Below are positions 1-6,307 of a stretch of 16,072 bases of DNA, in pieces. The position numbers were made by a program, and so were the translations under genes. The first letter of the stretch is position 1. Each line of letters opens with the position of its first letter. A model generated the notes under the pieces. The model saw only the letters and a program-made list of their open reading frames with translations. It was not told the DNA's origin and did not search any database. This DNA is from Nitrosopumilus sp. UBA526. Lineage in GTDB: Archaea; Thermoproteota; Nitrososphaeria; Nitrososphaerales; Nitrosopumilaceae. The stretch is from positions 1-16,072 of the forward strand of contig DAXZ01000065.1 of the NCBI GenBank assembly GCA_002506665.1, given 5' to 3'.

Positions 1-18
1 ATAAAATTAGTTGTGACT

Positions 19-32
19 AAAAAAATCAAAAA
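19..32 (-). terminator. Oligo-T terminator downstream of the ferredoxin gene
   Basis: On the minus strand, a run of five T, a short break and a run of seven T follow the ferredoxin stop codon by about 30-45 nt. Archaeal RNA polymerase terminates at oligo-T tracts without needing a hairpin. No strong stem is visible upstream of the tract. The call rests on base composition and position only. Confidence 0.4.
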
Positions 33-62
33 TTCCCCTTCCCCCCAAGTCTAGGTTTGAGA

Positions 63-572
63 TTACAGAGTTTTTGTGGCACTTTCGTGCTTTTCAACAT
101 TTGCTTGATCAACTTTGATGGCTGCCGGTGGACATACAGAGACACACGCCATGCACCAGATACAATCATGTTCCCTGATTGGATCTGCCTTGTCTGTAAG
201 ATCTTTGCGTTCATCTTTTACGTCACTTCCGGTTCCTGCAAAGATTTGACCAACAACATCTTTTGCCGGAATGTCCTTTTCGGTTCTGTACCACTGAAAC
301 ACCTGTACAGGACAAGCCTCAATGCATGCACCATCTGCAACACATGAATCCCAGTCAACTGCCACCATCGTGCCGCTAATACCAAGAGGAACCTGCTCTT
401 CGCCTCTTGCCTTAAATGCCGCTACAACATCGGCATCAGCCAGCATTTCGGCCTGTGTGCCGTCAGGATTTTTGGTTTTGCCAGGACCCCACATGATATG
501 GAAATTTCCGTCATCTAGACTAATTTTTCCAAGAGGCTCTAGGCCTTCAGGAAAATTTTCTGCTATTGGCAT
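63..572 (-). CDS. Sulfolobus-type seven-iron ferredoxin
   Basis: A 169-residue soluble electron carrier predicted to hold one [3Fe-4S] and one [4Fe-4S] cluster. Exactly seven cysteines are present: C77, C83 and C87 in CVADGACIEACP, and C137, C140, C143 and C147 in CIWCMACVSVCP. As in the Sulfolobus ferredoxin, Asp (D80) replaces the fourth ligand of the first motif. This predicts C77/C83/C147 binding the [3Fe-4S] cluster and C87/C137/C140/C143 binding the [4Fe-4S] cluster. The flanking VFQWY and KADPI segments also match that family. It differs in length (169 against about 103 residues), with insertions near residues 32-62 and 99-127. The N-terminal zinc-site histidines are mostly absent: only H25 remains nearby, although the Asp of KADPI (D130) is kept. 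The electron partner is unknown; 2-oxoacid:ferredoxin oxidoreductases are typical for the family. The gene has its own TATA box and is probably leaderless. The family call is confident, the cluster assignment is by analogy. Confidence 0.9.
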   Translation of the reverse strand: MPIAENFPEGLEPLGKISLDDGNFHIMWGPGKTKNPDGTQAEMLADADVVAAFKARGEEQVPLGISGTMVAVDWDSCVADGACIEACPVQVFQWYRTEKDIPAKDVVGQIFAGTGSDVKDERKDLTDKADPIREHDCIWCMACVSVCPPAAIKVDQANVEKHESATKTL

Positions 573-595
573 GATATGATTTTCTTGGGATTATT

Positions 596-603
596 ATTTA
601 AAT
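596..603 (-). promoter_or_regulatory. TATA box for the ferredoxin gene
   Basis: A perfect palindromic ATTTAAAT is centred about 27 nt upstream of the ferredoxin ATG, which predicts a leaderless transcript. Because it is palindromic it could also fire rightward, but that would give aIF6 a leader of roughly 50 nt. The rightward use is therefore uncertain. Confidence 0.6.
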
Positions 604-679
604 CTAGATAAATTGTTTTGTGAATAACACCAAGAGATATTCCTTACGTTCATAACGATCAAAAGTCAGTATGCTGTGT

Positions 680-1345
680 ATGGATATAATAAAGTATGAT
701 GTGTATCGCGGGCCAAACCTCGGAGTGTACATCAGCGTAAATGACAGTATAGGACTAGTTCCGATGGGGTTTGCCCAGAGCAAGTCAGACAAGCTTGCAA
801 AGTATCTTGGCATCAAAATTCATCATACCGCAGTTGCAAACACCCGACTTATCGGAGCATTATCAGTTATGAACAACCGTGGAATATTGTTGCCAATTAC
901 TGCCTATCAAAACGAGTACGAGTATATGAGGTCAGAGACAGACTTGGAGGTAGGCGTTCTAGAGACGAGATTTAACGCACTTGGAAATGTAATATGTGCA
1001 AATGACAAAGGGGCAATAGTATCGCCATTGCTGTCAAGCCAGGACTGCCAGATGGTCTCAGACGTATTAGGAGTAGAGGTAATTCAGAGAAAGATTTCTG
1101 GATTCAATCAGACAGGCATAGTCCTTGTTGCAAACAATACAGGTGCTGCAATACATCCAAAAGCCGATGAGGAGGAGATGGATACAATAGCCGGAGTTCT
1201 AGGTGTAAAAATAGAGCCGAGTTCAATTAATAACGGCGTCCCGTACGTCTCATCAGGCATATTGGTAAACAATCACAGCCTAGTTGTAGGTTCCCTGACA
1301 AGTGGTTCTGAGATCATGATGTTGACTAGGGCTTTTCTAAATTAA
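680..1345 (+). CDS. eif6: Translation initiation factor aIF6
   Basis: Archaeal homologue of eIF6, the factor that binds the large ribosomal subunit and prevents premature joining with the small subunit. The 221 residues are the expected length and show the repeated pentein pattern: recurring VGVLETRFNALGNVICAND-like blocks, with NRG, NDKG, NNTG and NNHS turns spaced roughly 45 residues apart. The ATG at 680 is preferred over the in-frame ATG at 671, because homologues begin a few residues before the conserved N-terminal strand (here MDIIKYDVYRGPNLGVY). The 3' end overlaps the convergent histidyl-tRNA synthetase gene by 20 nt. No clear TATA box is visible at the usual distance, so the promoter is unresolved. 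Confidence 0.93.
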   Translation: MDIIKYDVYRGPNLGVYISVNDSIGLVPMGFAQSKSDKLAKYLGIKIHHTAVANTRLIGALSVMNNRGILLPITAYQNEYEYMRSETDLEVGVLETRFNALGNVICANDKGAIVSPLLSSQDCQMVSDVLGVEVIQRKISGFNQTGIVLVANNTGAAIHPKADEEEMDTIAGVLGVKIEPSSINNGVPYVSSGILVNNHSLVVGSLTSGSEIMMLTRAFLN

Positions 1346-2609
1346 GTATGGACTTTGGATCCTCAGTGAGTCGCTCAAGTGAGACGGTCTGTTCTGTTCG
1401 GTGTATCATGTCCTTGAGAACCACATTTCCGTTCTCCAGCTCTTGTGGTCCAACTATTATTGATAGTGTGGCATCTGATGCAATATCCATCTGTCTTTTC
1501 ATGTTACGTCCTGCCAGGTCAATGTCAGTTGGAATGTTATGTAGTCGAAGCAGGGACGCAATAGAGTAGGCAACTTTTTGCATCTCCTCATTTACATACA
1601 AGACTGCGACTCTGTTTTGAATGGTTTTTGGGATTATTCCTTGCTCCTGCATTGTCAGTATGATTCTCTCAACCCCGCCTGCAACCCCTGTTGCACCAAT
1701 GTCTTCTCTGCCAAATGCCCGAGTTAGTGTATCGTATCTGCCACCGCCTGCGAGTGCACCAAGTTTAGAGTTTTTATCAAATACCTCAAATACAACCCCG
1801 GAATAATAGTCAAGTCCCCTAACTATGCCAAAGTTAATCCTGATATTTGACACCCCCCTATTCTCCAGTGAATTAACTAGTGCCTTGAGCTCGTCCCAGG
1901 ACTCGAGTTGTGTCGTGTCAAATGCCTCCTCTACCTGAGATACCGTCCCTTTGATCTGTGAGAACTCGAGAATCCTGTCTAGCTTTTCAGTCTCGTATCC
2001 TTTGTTCTGAAACTCGGCCAAGATCTCCTCCTTTGGTTTCTTGGCAGTCTTGTCAACGGCCCTCAAGATATCAGAGACTAGTTCAGGTTTTTTGGAATTA
2101 AACACAGAGTTGATGTAAGACTCGACAAGGTTTCTGTGGTTTATGTCGATTGTTATATCTTTGAGCAGTAATGAATCAAACAGTCTGGAAGTAAACTCTA
2201 TGATCTCGGCTTCTGATTCAATTCCTGGCTTGCCATAAATTTCTATATCCCACTGGTGAAAGTATCTGTATCTTCCTTTCTGTGGCTCGTCGTATCGAAA
2301 CACCCCGCCAAATGCTGAGATCTTTGCAGGCAGTTTTATTGATCTTTGGGCAGATACATATCTGCAAAGGCCCATTGTAAGGTCAAAACGTAATGCCACC
2401 TCCCTGTCCCCCTTGTCATGGAAATAATAGATCTCATCTTTAATGCTAGAACCAGACTTTGTCTCTAGTGTTGATAAGAGTTCTATCGGAGATGTGTCCA
2501 TAAATGAAAACCCGTACAGACCTACGAGTCGCTTAAAATGTGCCCTAATGTGTTCAATGTTTGCATACTCTTTGTCCTCAAAGTCTTTCATTCCGCGTGG
2601 CAGTTCCAA
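1326..2609 (-). CDS. hisS: Histidyl-tRNA synthetase
   Basis: Charges tRNA-His with histidine in the cytosol (class II aminoacyl-tRNA synthetase). The 427 residues match the usual length. Motif 2 lies around residues 100-125 (FRYDEP followed by RYRYFHQWDIEIYG). The histidine-specific signature RGLDYYSG is at 264-271, the GGGRYD loop at 288-293, and motif 3 (GGVERI) at 311-316. A C-terminal anticodon-binding domain runs from about residue 330. The start is a TTG at 2609 giving MELPRGMKDF, which fits the MxxPRGxxD start common in this family; no in-frame ATG lies closer than the codon for residue 7. A TATA-like element lies about 28 nt upstream, so the mRNA is probably leaderless with a TTG start. 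The 3' end overlaps aIF6 by 20 nt. Confidence 0.95.
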   Translation of the reverse strand: MELPRGMKDFEDKEYANIEHIRAHFKRLVGLYGFSFMDTSPIELLSTLETKSGSSIKDEIYYFHDKGDREVALRFDLTMGLCRYVSAQRSIKLPAKISAFGGVFRYDEPQKGRYRYFHQWDIEIYGKPGIESEAEIIEFTSRLFDSLLLKDITIDINHRNLVESYINSVFNSKKPELVSDILRAVDKTAKKPKEEILAEFQNKGYETEKLDRILEFSQIKGTVSQVEEAFDTTQLESWDELKALVNSLENRGVSNIRINFGIVRGLDYYSGVVFEVFDKNSKLGALAGGGRYDTLTRAFGREDIGATGVAGGVERIILTMQEQGIIPKTIQNRVAVLYVNEEMQKVAYSIASLLRLHNIPTDIDLAGRNMKRQMDIASDATLSIIVGPQELENGNVVLKDMIHRTEQTVSLERLTEDPKSILNLEKP

Positions 2610-2634
2610 GATGATTACATGACATATTAATGAG

Positions 2635-2640
2635 ATTTAT
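2635..2640 (-). promoter_or_regulatory. TATA box for hisS
   Basis: ATAAAT on the minus strand, centred about 28 nt upstream of the TTG start at 2609. Its position supports the TTG start and a leaderless or near-leaderless message. The match is shorter than at the other promoters here. Confidence 0.4.
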
Positions 2641-2742
2641 GTGTAATTTGGCACCGGGATTCAGGGGGGCTCTTTTTGGGTTTCGTCTAGATGCCTAGAA
2701 CCTGGCAGGATTATCTAGGGGCACCTTGTTTAGAATTGTTTC

Positions 2743-2750
2743 TTTAAATA
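2743..2750 (+). promoter_or_regulatory. TATA box for the PLD-like protein
   Basis: TTTAAATA is centred about 30 nt upstream of the TTG at 2777. It falls inside the longer reading that would start at TTG 2726, which argues that the shorter start is the real one. Confidence 0.55.
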
Positions 2751-2776
2751 ACAAAATCATAACTAAATATTGTATA

Positions 2777-3433
2777 TTGGGTCTTAGAGATATTGAGCTA
2801 AAAGAGGAATATCGTTCAGACGTGGATAACATTGTTGCAGAATTTTTCTTTCCCTGCATAAGTAATTGTATAGGATATGACAGATGCGTAGAGTTTCTGT
2901 CAATTGAGACCCTAGTTACAATATCCATGGCGTCAGAGAACTTTGCCGGAGGTAAGACCAAACTGAGAATGATCACAGGACATCGATTTCGAATAAGTGA
3001 CCTGAACTTGTTTGCAAAGCTGTTTTCTAAGAAATTCACAAAGTCATTTGAAGGCAAGCTTATCAAAGATACAAAGATTCAGAGACTACAAAATATTGTA
3101 GATAATGGACAAATTGAGATAAAGATTGCCATTCCAAGCTCTGAACATGTAGTAGATTCATTCTCAGAGAGAATTGGGATATTCAAAGATGAGCATGAGC
3201 AAGCAGTTGCGTTTACTGGAACATCCAGAGAGTCATTTTCAACCCATACACGGGATTTTGAATCAGTGGATGTCTTTACGTCTTGGAATGATAAATCAAG
3301 AGTTGAGAGAAAGATGAAGGATTTTGAGGATCTGTGGGATAATAAGACAAGGCATATCAGAGTGTATGACTTTGCAGAGGCAGACAAGAACAGTCTTTTG
3401 AAATATTCCACCAACTGGATTCTGAAAGACTAG
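2777..3433 (+). CDS. Orphan PLD-like domain protein, catalytic residues degenerate
   Basis: A 218-residue protein resembling the PLD-like region found at the N-terminus of many SNF2/DEAD-type helicases of defence systems. Recognisable family blocks are LRDIELKEEYRSD (2-14), YDRCVEFLS (34-42), EIKIAIP (114-120), IGIFKD (133-138), a GTSRES loop (148-153), and VFTSWNDKSRVE to FEDLWDNKT (166-191). In active PLD proteins the strand before IGIF carries HxK and the next loop carries GSxN. Here the HxK positions read S130-E-R132 and the Asn position is R151, so nuclease activity is doubtful. No helicase domain follows; the protein ends 27 residues after DNKT. The TTG start at 2777 is chosen from the TATA box and because it begins exactly at the family's LRD block; TTG 2726 is the alternative. 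The 3' end shares CTAG with endA. The family call is from memory of conserved patterns; the function is unknown. Confidence 0.7.
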   Translation: MGLRDIELKEEYRSDVDNIVAEFFFPCISNCIGYDRCVEFLSIETLVTISMASENFAGGKTKLRMITGHRFRISDLNLFAKLFSKKFTKSFEGKLIKDTKIQRLQNIVDNGQIEIKIAIPSSEHVVDSFSERIGIFKDEHEQAVAFTGTSRESFSTHTRDFESVDVFTSWNDKSRVERKMKDFEDLWDNKTRHIRVYDFAEADKNSLLKYSTNWILKD

Positions 3434-4020
3434 ATGAGATAAGATGCGGCAGGTCTGGCTTTGTTTTCATGGAAATTTATCTTGTTGATTTTGTAATATA
3501 TGACCTCTCCGCGGCGCTCTAGTACTGCAATGATGGGCTCTTTTCCCATCCTAGTGATCTCCTCGACTTTTTTTTGCAGCTTGCCCATCTTTTCTTGCTG
3601 TCCCTCATTGAAACCAAAGATTAGAAACTTTGCTCCTTTTTCACCAAAATGGCCACGCTCATAGACTCTAAAATCAGAGCCAAAACCAAACCCGTCTTTT
3701 ACAACATAGCCCCTATTTCTCAAGTCACGATATATCAAAAATTTGGTAAGAATCTCGTGGTCTGTCATTTGACATATGCTCATAAAAGAATCAAAATCAA
3801 TCCGTTTTCTGTTCTTCTTTAGAATCAGTCTTTTTGTGTATAACAAGTAAAGAGTTTCAAACGGTTTTAGGAATAGCTTTTCCTTCTCAGTCTCGCCAAA
3901 CCCCTTCTGGTCTAGCTCATGAATCATGTCATTATCTGAGATGTATGCTTGGTCTGAGACTAGCCTTCCATCAACTAGTGGGATCTCATCCATGATAAAG
4001 TGAACATTGGAGGATTCCAT
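3430..4020 (-). CDS. endA: tRNA-splicing endonuclease (EndA-like) subunit
   Basis: Cleaves the bulge-helix-bulge motif at intron boundaries in precursor tRNA. Numbering from the chosen start (196 residues), the N-terminal domain carries the typical VDGRLVSDQ strand and GFGETEKEKLFL to YLLY helices (17-61). The catalytic domain carries YRDLRNRGYVVKDGFGFGSDFRVYERG (97-123). The expected triad Tyr and Lys are Y120 and K160 (MGKEPIIAVLERRG). The catalytic His normally sits 8-11 residues after the Tyr, where this protein has K128; the only nearby His is H124. The subunit may therefore be catalytic with a shifted His, or part of a heteromeric enzyme. A longer reading to ATG 4086 or TTG 4098 exists. 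It was rejected because family N-termini align near here and the predicted TATA box lies inside that extension. The 3' end overlaps the PLD-like gene by 4 nt. Confidence 0.85.
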   Translation of the reverse strand: MESSNVHFIMDEIPLVDGRLVSDQAYISDNDMIHELDQKGFGETEKEKLFLKPFETLYLLYTKRLILKKNRKRIDFDSFMSICQMTDHEILTKFLIYRDLRNRGYVVKDGFGFGSDFRVYERGHFGEKGAKFLIFGFNEGQQEKMGKLQKKVEEITRMGKEPIIAVLERRGEVIYYKINKINFHENKARPAASYLI

Positions 4021-4052
4021 ATAAGCATTGGAGAATGCTTGTCTGCTAACCG

Positions 4053-4060
4053 TTAAAATA
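4053..4060 (+). promoter_or_regulatory. TATA box for rpl10e, possibly shared with endA
   Basis: TTAAAATA is centred about 28 nt upstream of the rpl10e ATG at 4085, giving a leaderless start. Read on the other strand (TATTTTAA) it lies about 36 nt upstream of the endA ATG at 4020. The same AT block could therefore drive both divergent genes. No other TATA-like block is visible in the 64 nt between them. Confidence 0.55.
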
Positions 4061-4084
4061 TGGGTATTCTGGCTTGAGAATATC

Positions 4085-4594
4085 ATGCATGGCTCCAACT
4101 ATCGAGAGGGGAACGGGCAGGTCTTTACAAGAAAAGAATACATCAAAGGCAAGCCGCAAAACAAGATTGCAAAATTTCAAGGTGGTAAGAGAGACACATA
4201 CCAGTACTGTGTTCAGTTGTTGGTAAACGAAAAGATTCAGATAAGACACATGGCCATTGAATCCACAAGATTGGCCGCAAACAAGACACTGGAAAAAACA
4301 ACTGGCGAATCAGGATATTACTCGAGACTGCGAATATATCCACACAACCTTCTCAGAGAGAACAAACAGATTGCAACTGCAGGCGCCGACAGAGTTTCAC
4401 AGGGAATGCGGAGGTCATGGGGCAAGGCAGTCAGTTTGGGTGCCAGGGTCAAAAAAGGCCAGTGCATCATGGAGTTGTATGTAAACGGGGATGTCCATAA
4501 AGAAGCTGCAAAAAAAGCACTTCATGGGGCATGTGTCAAGCTGCCAGGAACACCACGAATCAAGGTGAACCAATGGGACAAACCGTCACCATAA
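4085..4594 (+). CDS. rpl10e: Large-subunit ribosomal protein L10e (uL16)
   Basis: Structural protein of the large ribosomal subunit near the central protuberance, homologous to bacterial L16. Diagnostic blocks are FTRKEYIKGKPQNKIAKF (14-31), QIRHMAIESTRLAANKTLE (52-70), YYSRLRIYPHNLLRENK (78-94) and AGADRVSQGMR (99-109). The 169 residues are in the expected range. The ATG at 4085 (MHGSNYREGNGQVF) is preferred over the upstream in-frame ATG at 4028: that would add 19 residues foreign to the family and place the TATA box inside the gene. The N-terminus is somewhat divergent from the usual MARKPARMYR-like start. The last 9 nt overlap the convergent small gene that ends at 4586. Confidence 0.93.
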   Translation: MHGSNYREGNGQVFTRKEYIKGKPQNKIAKFQGGKRDTYQYCVQLLVNEKIQIRHMAIESTRLAANKTLEKTTGESGYYSRLRIYPHNLLRENKQIATAGADRVSQGMRRSWGKAVSLGARVKKGQCIMELYVNGDVHKEAAKKALHGACVKLPGTPRIKVNQWDKPSP

Positions 4595-4840
4595 ATCATC
4601 TAGAATTGATTTCCTAGTCTTGATAAACTCTAAAAATTCTTGGAATTCTTGTTCTGTAGGTTTTCTGTTTAGAATTCTTTTAGACTGGTAATGAAATGCG
4701 TTGTAGATTCTTCCTATAACAATTCCAGATGCAAATGACTTTGAATCATCAATGTTTGATACTAGCTGTCTTATCTCGTCTTTGTGAGATATTGAATCCT
4801 GTACTTTTTGCTCTAGTTTCCTCAGTAGGGTTTCGTCCAT
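4586..4840 (-). CDS. Small protein of unknown function, 84 aa
   Basis: A mostly helical, charged soluble protein with no signal peptide, membrane segment or metal-binding cysteines (it contains no cysteine). The N-terminal half (MDETLLRKLEQKVQDSISHKDE) looks amphipathic, perhaps coiled-coil. The middle (FASGIVIGRIYNAFHY) is more hydrophobic, and the C-terminus is a second charged helix ending in DDLW. The family is not recognised. Support for its being real comes from normal amino-acid composition, a TATA box 25 nt upstream of the ATG, and a tight 9-nt tail-to-tail overlap with rpl10e like the other convergent pairs here. It is likely a lineage-specific thaumarchaeal protein. Confidence 0.7.
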   Translation of the reverse strand: MDETLLRKLEQKVQDSISHKDEIRQLVSNIDDSKSFASGIVIGRIYNAFHYQSKRILNRKPTEQEFQEFLEFIKTRKSILDDLW

Positions 4841-4860
4841 GATATGTATTAGTTGGAATG

Positions 4861-4870
4861 GTTAAAAATA
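4861..4870 (-). promoter_or_regulatory. TATA box for the 84-aa gene
   Basis: TATTTTTAAC on the minus strand, centred about 25 nt upstream of the ATG at 4840. This predicts a leaderless transcript and supports the small gene as real. Confidence 0.5.
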
Positions 4871-5032
4871 GTTTCAGGATTGGTTTGCTCACCTGTAGCA
4901 GGTATTGAACTTTGGGGGACAGGATGACAAGCATTATGACAAACTTGAGCCTGCATTATGTGTGATCTCTGAAAATTAATAGGGAACCAAAGTATGAGGG
5001 CCCCAGATGTACGTACTGTCATCATAGAGATG

Positions 5033-5134
5033 TCAGATTGCACGCGGCTCATCGTTGCCCTCATTTTTCTTTGATTCACATACCTGACCAAGCTCATCAA
5101 AGAATTCCGCCACGTTATGGTCATTTGGTATCAC
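5033..5134 (-). CDS. Possible small ORF, 33 aa
   Basis: A short frame opening with GTG ATA CCA and reading MIPNDHNVAEFFDELGQV, then a charged tail ending in EPRAI. Its composition is protein-like and acidic, with a plausible helix (VAEFFDELGQV) and one cysteine. The GTG lies about 30 nt downstream of a palindromic AATATATT, the spacing seen for leaderless genes here. An in-frame TTG at 5161 would make 42 residues but would overlap that element. No homologue was recognised. It could be a chance ORF or the remnant of a longer gene. Confidence 0.28.
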   Translation of the reverse strand: MIPNDHNVAEFFDELGQVCESKKNEGNDEPRAI

Positions 5135-5159
5135 ATGCCAAGTTAGTGCAGGTATTGAC

Positions 5160-5167
5160 AATATATT
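5160..5167. promoter_or_regulatory. Palindromic TATA-like element upstream of the MFS gene
   Basis: AATATATT is perfectly palindromic. Rightward, it would place transcription about 10 nt upstream of the MFS ATG at 5201. Leftward, it would place it near the GTG of the possible 33-aa ORF. It is the only TATA-like block in the 60 nt before the MFS gene. Confidence 0.35.
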
Positions 5168-5200
5168 GAAATTAGGTCAGAGTCAGTCTTTGGTAGATTT

Positions 5201-6307
5201 ATGCTAAAGTTACACATCAACAATCTAGTACGTGGTGCAACCTTTTTTCAGCATGCCGGAATCTCAATAGTCTTTGTCTTTATGCCCATAATTGCAAGTG
5301 GGGTAACAGAATCTATCTTTGAGATAGGTCTGTTGGTTGCATCATTTAGTTTTGCTCAGATATTATCAGAGATCTATTTTGGAAGACATTCAGACAGGAA
5401 AGGAACAAGGCTCAAGTTCATCAGGATTGGTTTTATAGGGTGTGCCATAACATTTGGGGCGCATTATTTTGCAGACGATCTAGGCTTGTTTTTTCTAGTA
5501 AGAGTTGCGGCAGGCATTACAAGTGGAATAATGATTCCTGCCATGATTGCCTACACGTATGAGGCAAATGCAGACAAGAGGCGGGCAGCAGCTGTAATCT
5601 CATTTCATGCATTAGGATGGCTTGCAGGTATTGCGGCAGCAGGTCTTGCAAACGACCTACGATTGATCTTTCTGATAAGTGCCGCCTCATTTGTTGTAGG
5701 ACTGGCATTTACAGCAAGACTTCCAAATCCAAAACAGGAAAAAGAGATGCGGCCAGGTACAACAAAAAATATAATCTCAAAGAATCGGTTTCTCTTTTTG
5801 TCACTATTGCTAAGGCACATAGGAGCAACGGCAGTATGGACTGTTCTTCCAATCATGATTGTTGAGAGACTGGGGGGGCAGCTGTATCACATCTCAATAG
5901 TGTATGTTGCAAATACGTTGACTGCGTTTGTAGTGATGAATCTGATGGCAAGCAAGATCAACTTGAAAGATGTTACAAAGTTTAAGATTGGAATCGGATG
6001 TACGGCATTCGTATTTGTAGGACTGGCAATCATTACAGACTGGTATATGGCAATGCCGTTTATGGCACTGGTGGGGGCCACATGGGCATTTTTGTTTATT
6101 GGAGGAAATTTTCACCTGATGGAGAACAATCCCCACTCTACATCTACTGGGATATTTAGCTCGACGCTCTCCATTGCAACAGTCATCGGCCCCATAGTTG
6201 CAGGCACTATCGCGTTTGTCTTTGAGTATGTCGCTGTAATGTATTTTGCAATAGCAGTCATTGTATGTGCCTTTGCAATATCACTAAAGATAAAGCAACA
6301 AGACTAG
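5201..6307 (+). CDS. Major facilitator superfamily transporter
   Basis: A 368-residue integral membrane transporter with about 10-12 hydrophobic segments in two halves, separated by a charged loop around residues 172-195 (RLPNPKQEKEMRP). The MFS motif A between helices 2 and 3 is visible as GRHSDRKGTRLK (61-72), and a degenerate motif-like GGQ/ASKIN region marks the second half. The N-terminal helix starts at about residue 17. The length is slightly short for the family, with very short termini. The substrate cannot be deduced: both drug efflux and small-metabolite transport occur in this family. It faces an ABC importer operon and shares the CTAG that supplies both stop codons (6304-6307), so the neighbours are not an operon. 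Confidence 0.88.
   Translation: MLKLHINNLVRGATFFQHAGISIVFVFMPIIASGVTESIFEIGLLVASFSFAQILSEIYFGRHSDRKGTRLKFIRIGFIGCAITFGAHYFADDLGLFFLVRVAAGITSGIMIPAMIAYTYEANADKRRAAAVISFHALGWLAGIAAAGLANDLRLIFLISAASFVVGLAFTARLPNPKQEKEMRPGTTKNIISKNRFLFLSLLLRHIGATAVWTVLPIMIVERLGGQLYHISIVYVANTLTAFVVMNLMASKINLKDVTKFKIGIGCTAFVFVGLAIITDWYMAMPFMALVGATWAFLFIGGNFHLMENNPHSTSTGIFSSTLSIATVIGPIVAGTIAFVFEYVAVMYFAIAVIVCAFAISLKIKQQD

Larger units (their letters stand above)
4841..5200. other. Longest gene-poor gap (360 nt)
   Basis: The gap lies between the 84-aa gene and the MFS gene. It holds the leftward promoter of the 84-aa gene, a possible 33-codon ORF (5033-5134, minus), and a palindromic AATATATT. It also holds a short ACCTG-TAG-CAGGT inverted repeat (4891-4903) and an 11-bp direct repeat, GCAGGTATTGA, at 4898-4908 and 5148-5158. 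A 91-codon minus-strand open frame (4849-5124) exists, but its Met-, Ser- and His-rich composition looks non-coding. No tRNA fold or known RNA was recognised. Confidence 0.5.

Noticed and set aside
63..572. Ferredoxin-like subunit of a larger oxidoreductase rather than a free ferredoxin
   Set aside because: Motif spacing, D80 and flanking residues fit free Sulfolobus ferredoxin closely, and no oxidoreductase subunits adjoin it.
2691..2747. ATG-initiated 18-codon ORF just upstream of the PLD-like gene, considered as a frameshifted true N-terminus
   Set aside because: The family's conserved N-terminal block starts after the TTG at 2777, and a strong TATA box (2743-2750) lies at the end of this ORF, so it is most likely untranscribed.
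4890..4975. Possible tRNA or structured RNA around the ACCTG-TAG-CAGGT repeat
   Set aside because: No T-arm stem, acceptor stem or anticodon arm could be paired; only a 5-bp hairpin and an 11-bp direct repeat are visible.
4994..5074. A 26-codon plus-strand ORF (MRAPDVRTVIIEMS...) antisense to the 33-aa candidate
   Set aside because: Very short, no promoter at the usual spacing and no recognised pattern; both frames over this DNA cannot easily be real.
4849..5124. A 91-codon minus-strand open frame in the large gap
   Set aside because: Composition is unlike the neighbouring proteins (rich in Met, Ser, His and Arg, no domain pattern), and the better protein-like reading of this DNA is a different frame (the 33-aa ORF). 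It also starts beyond the promoter region of the 84-aa gene without a TATA box of its own.
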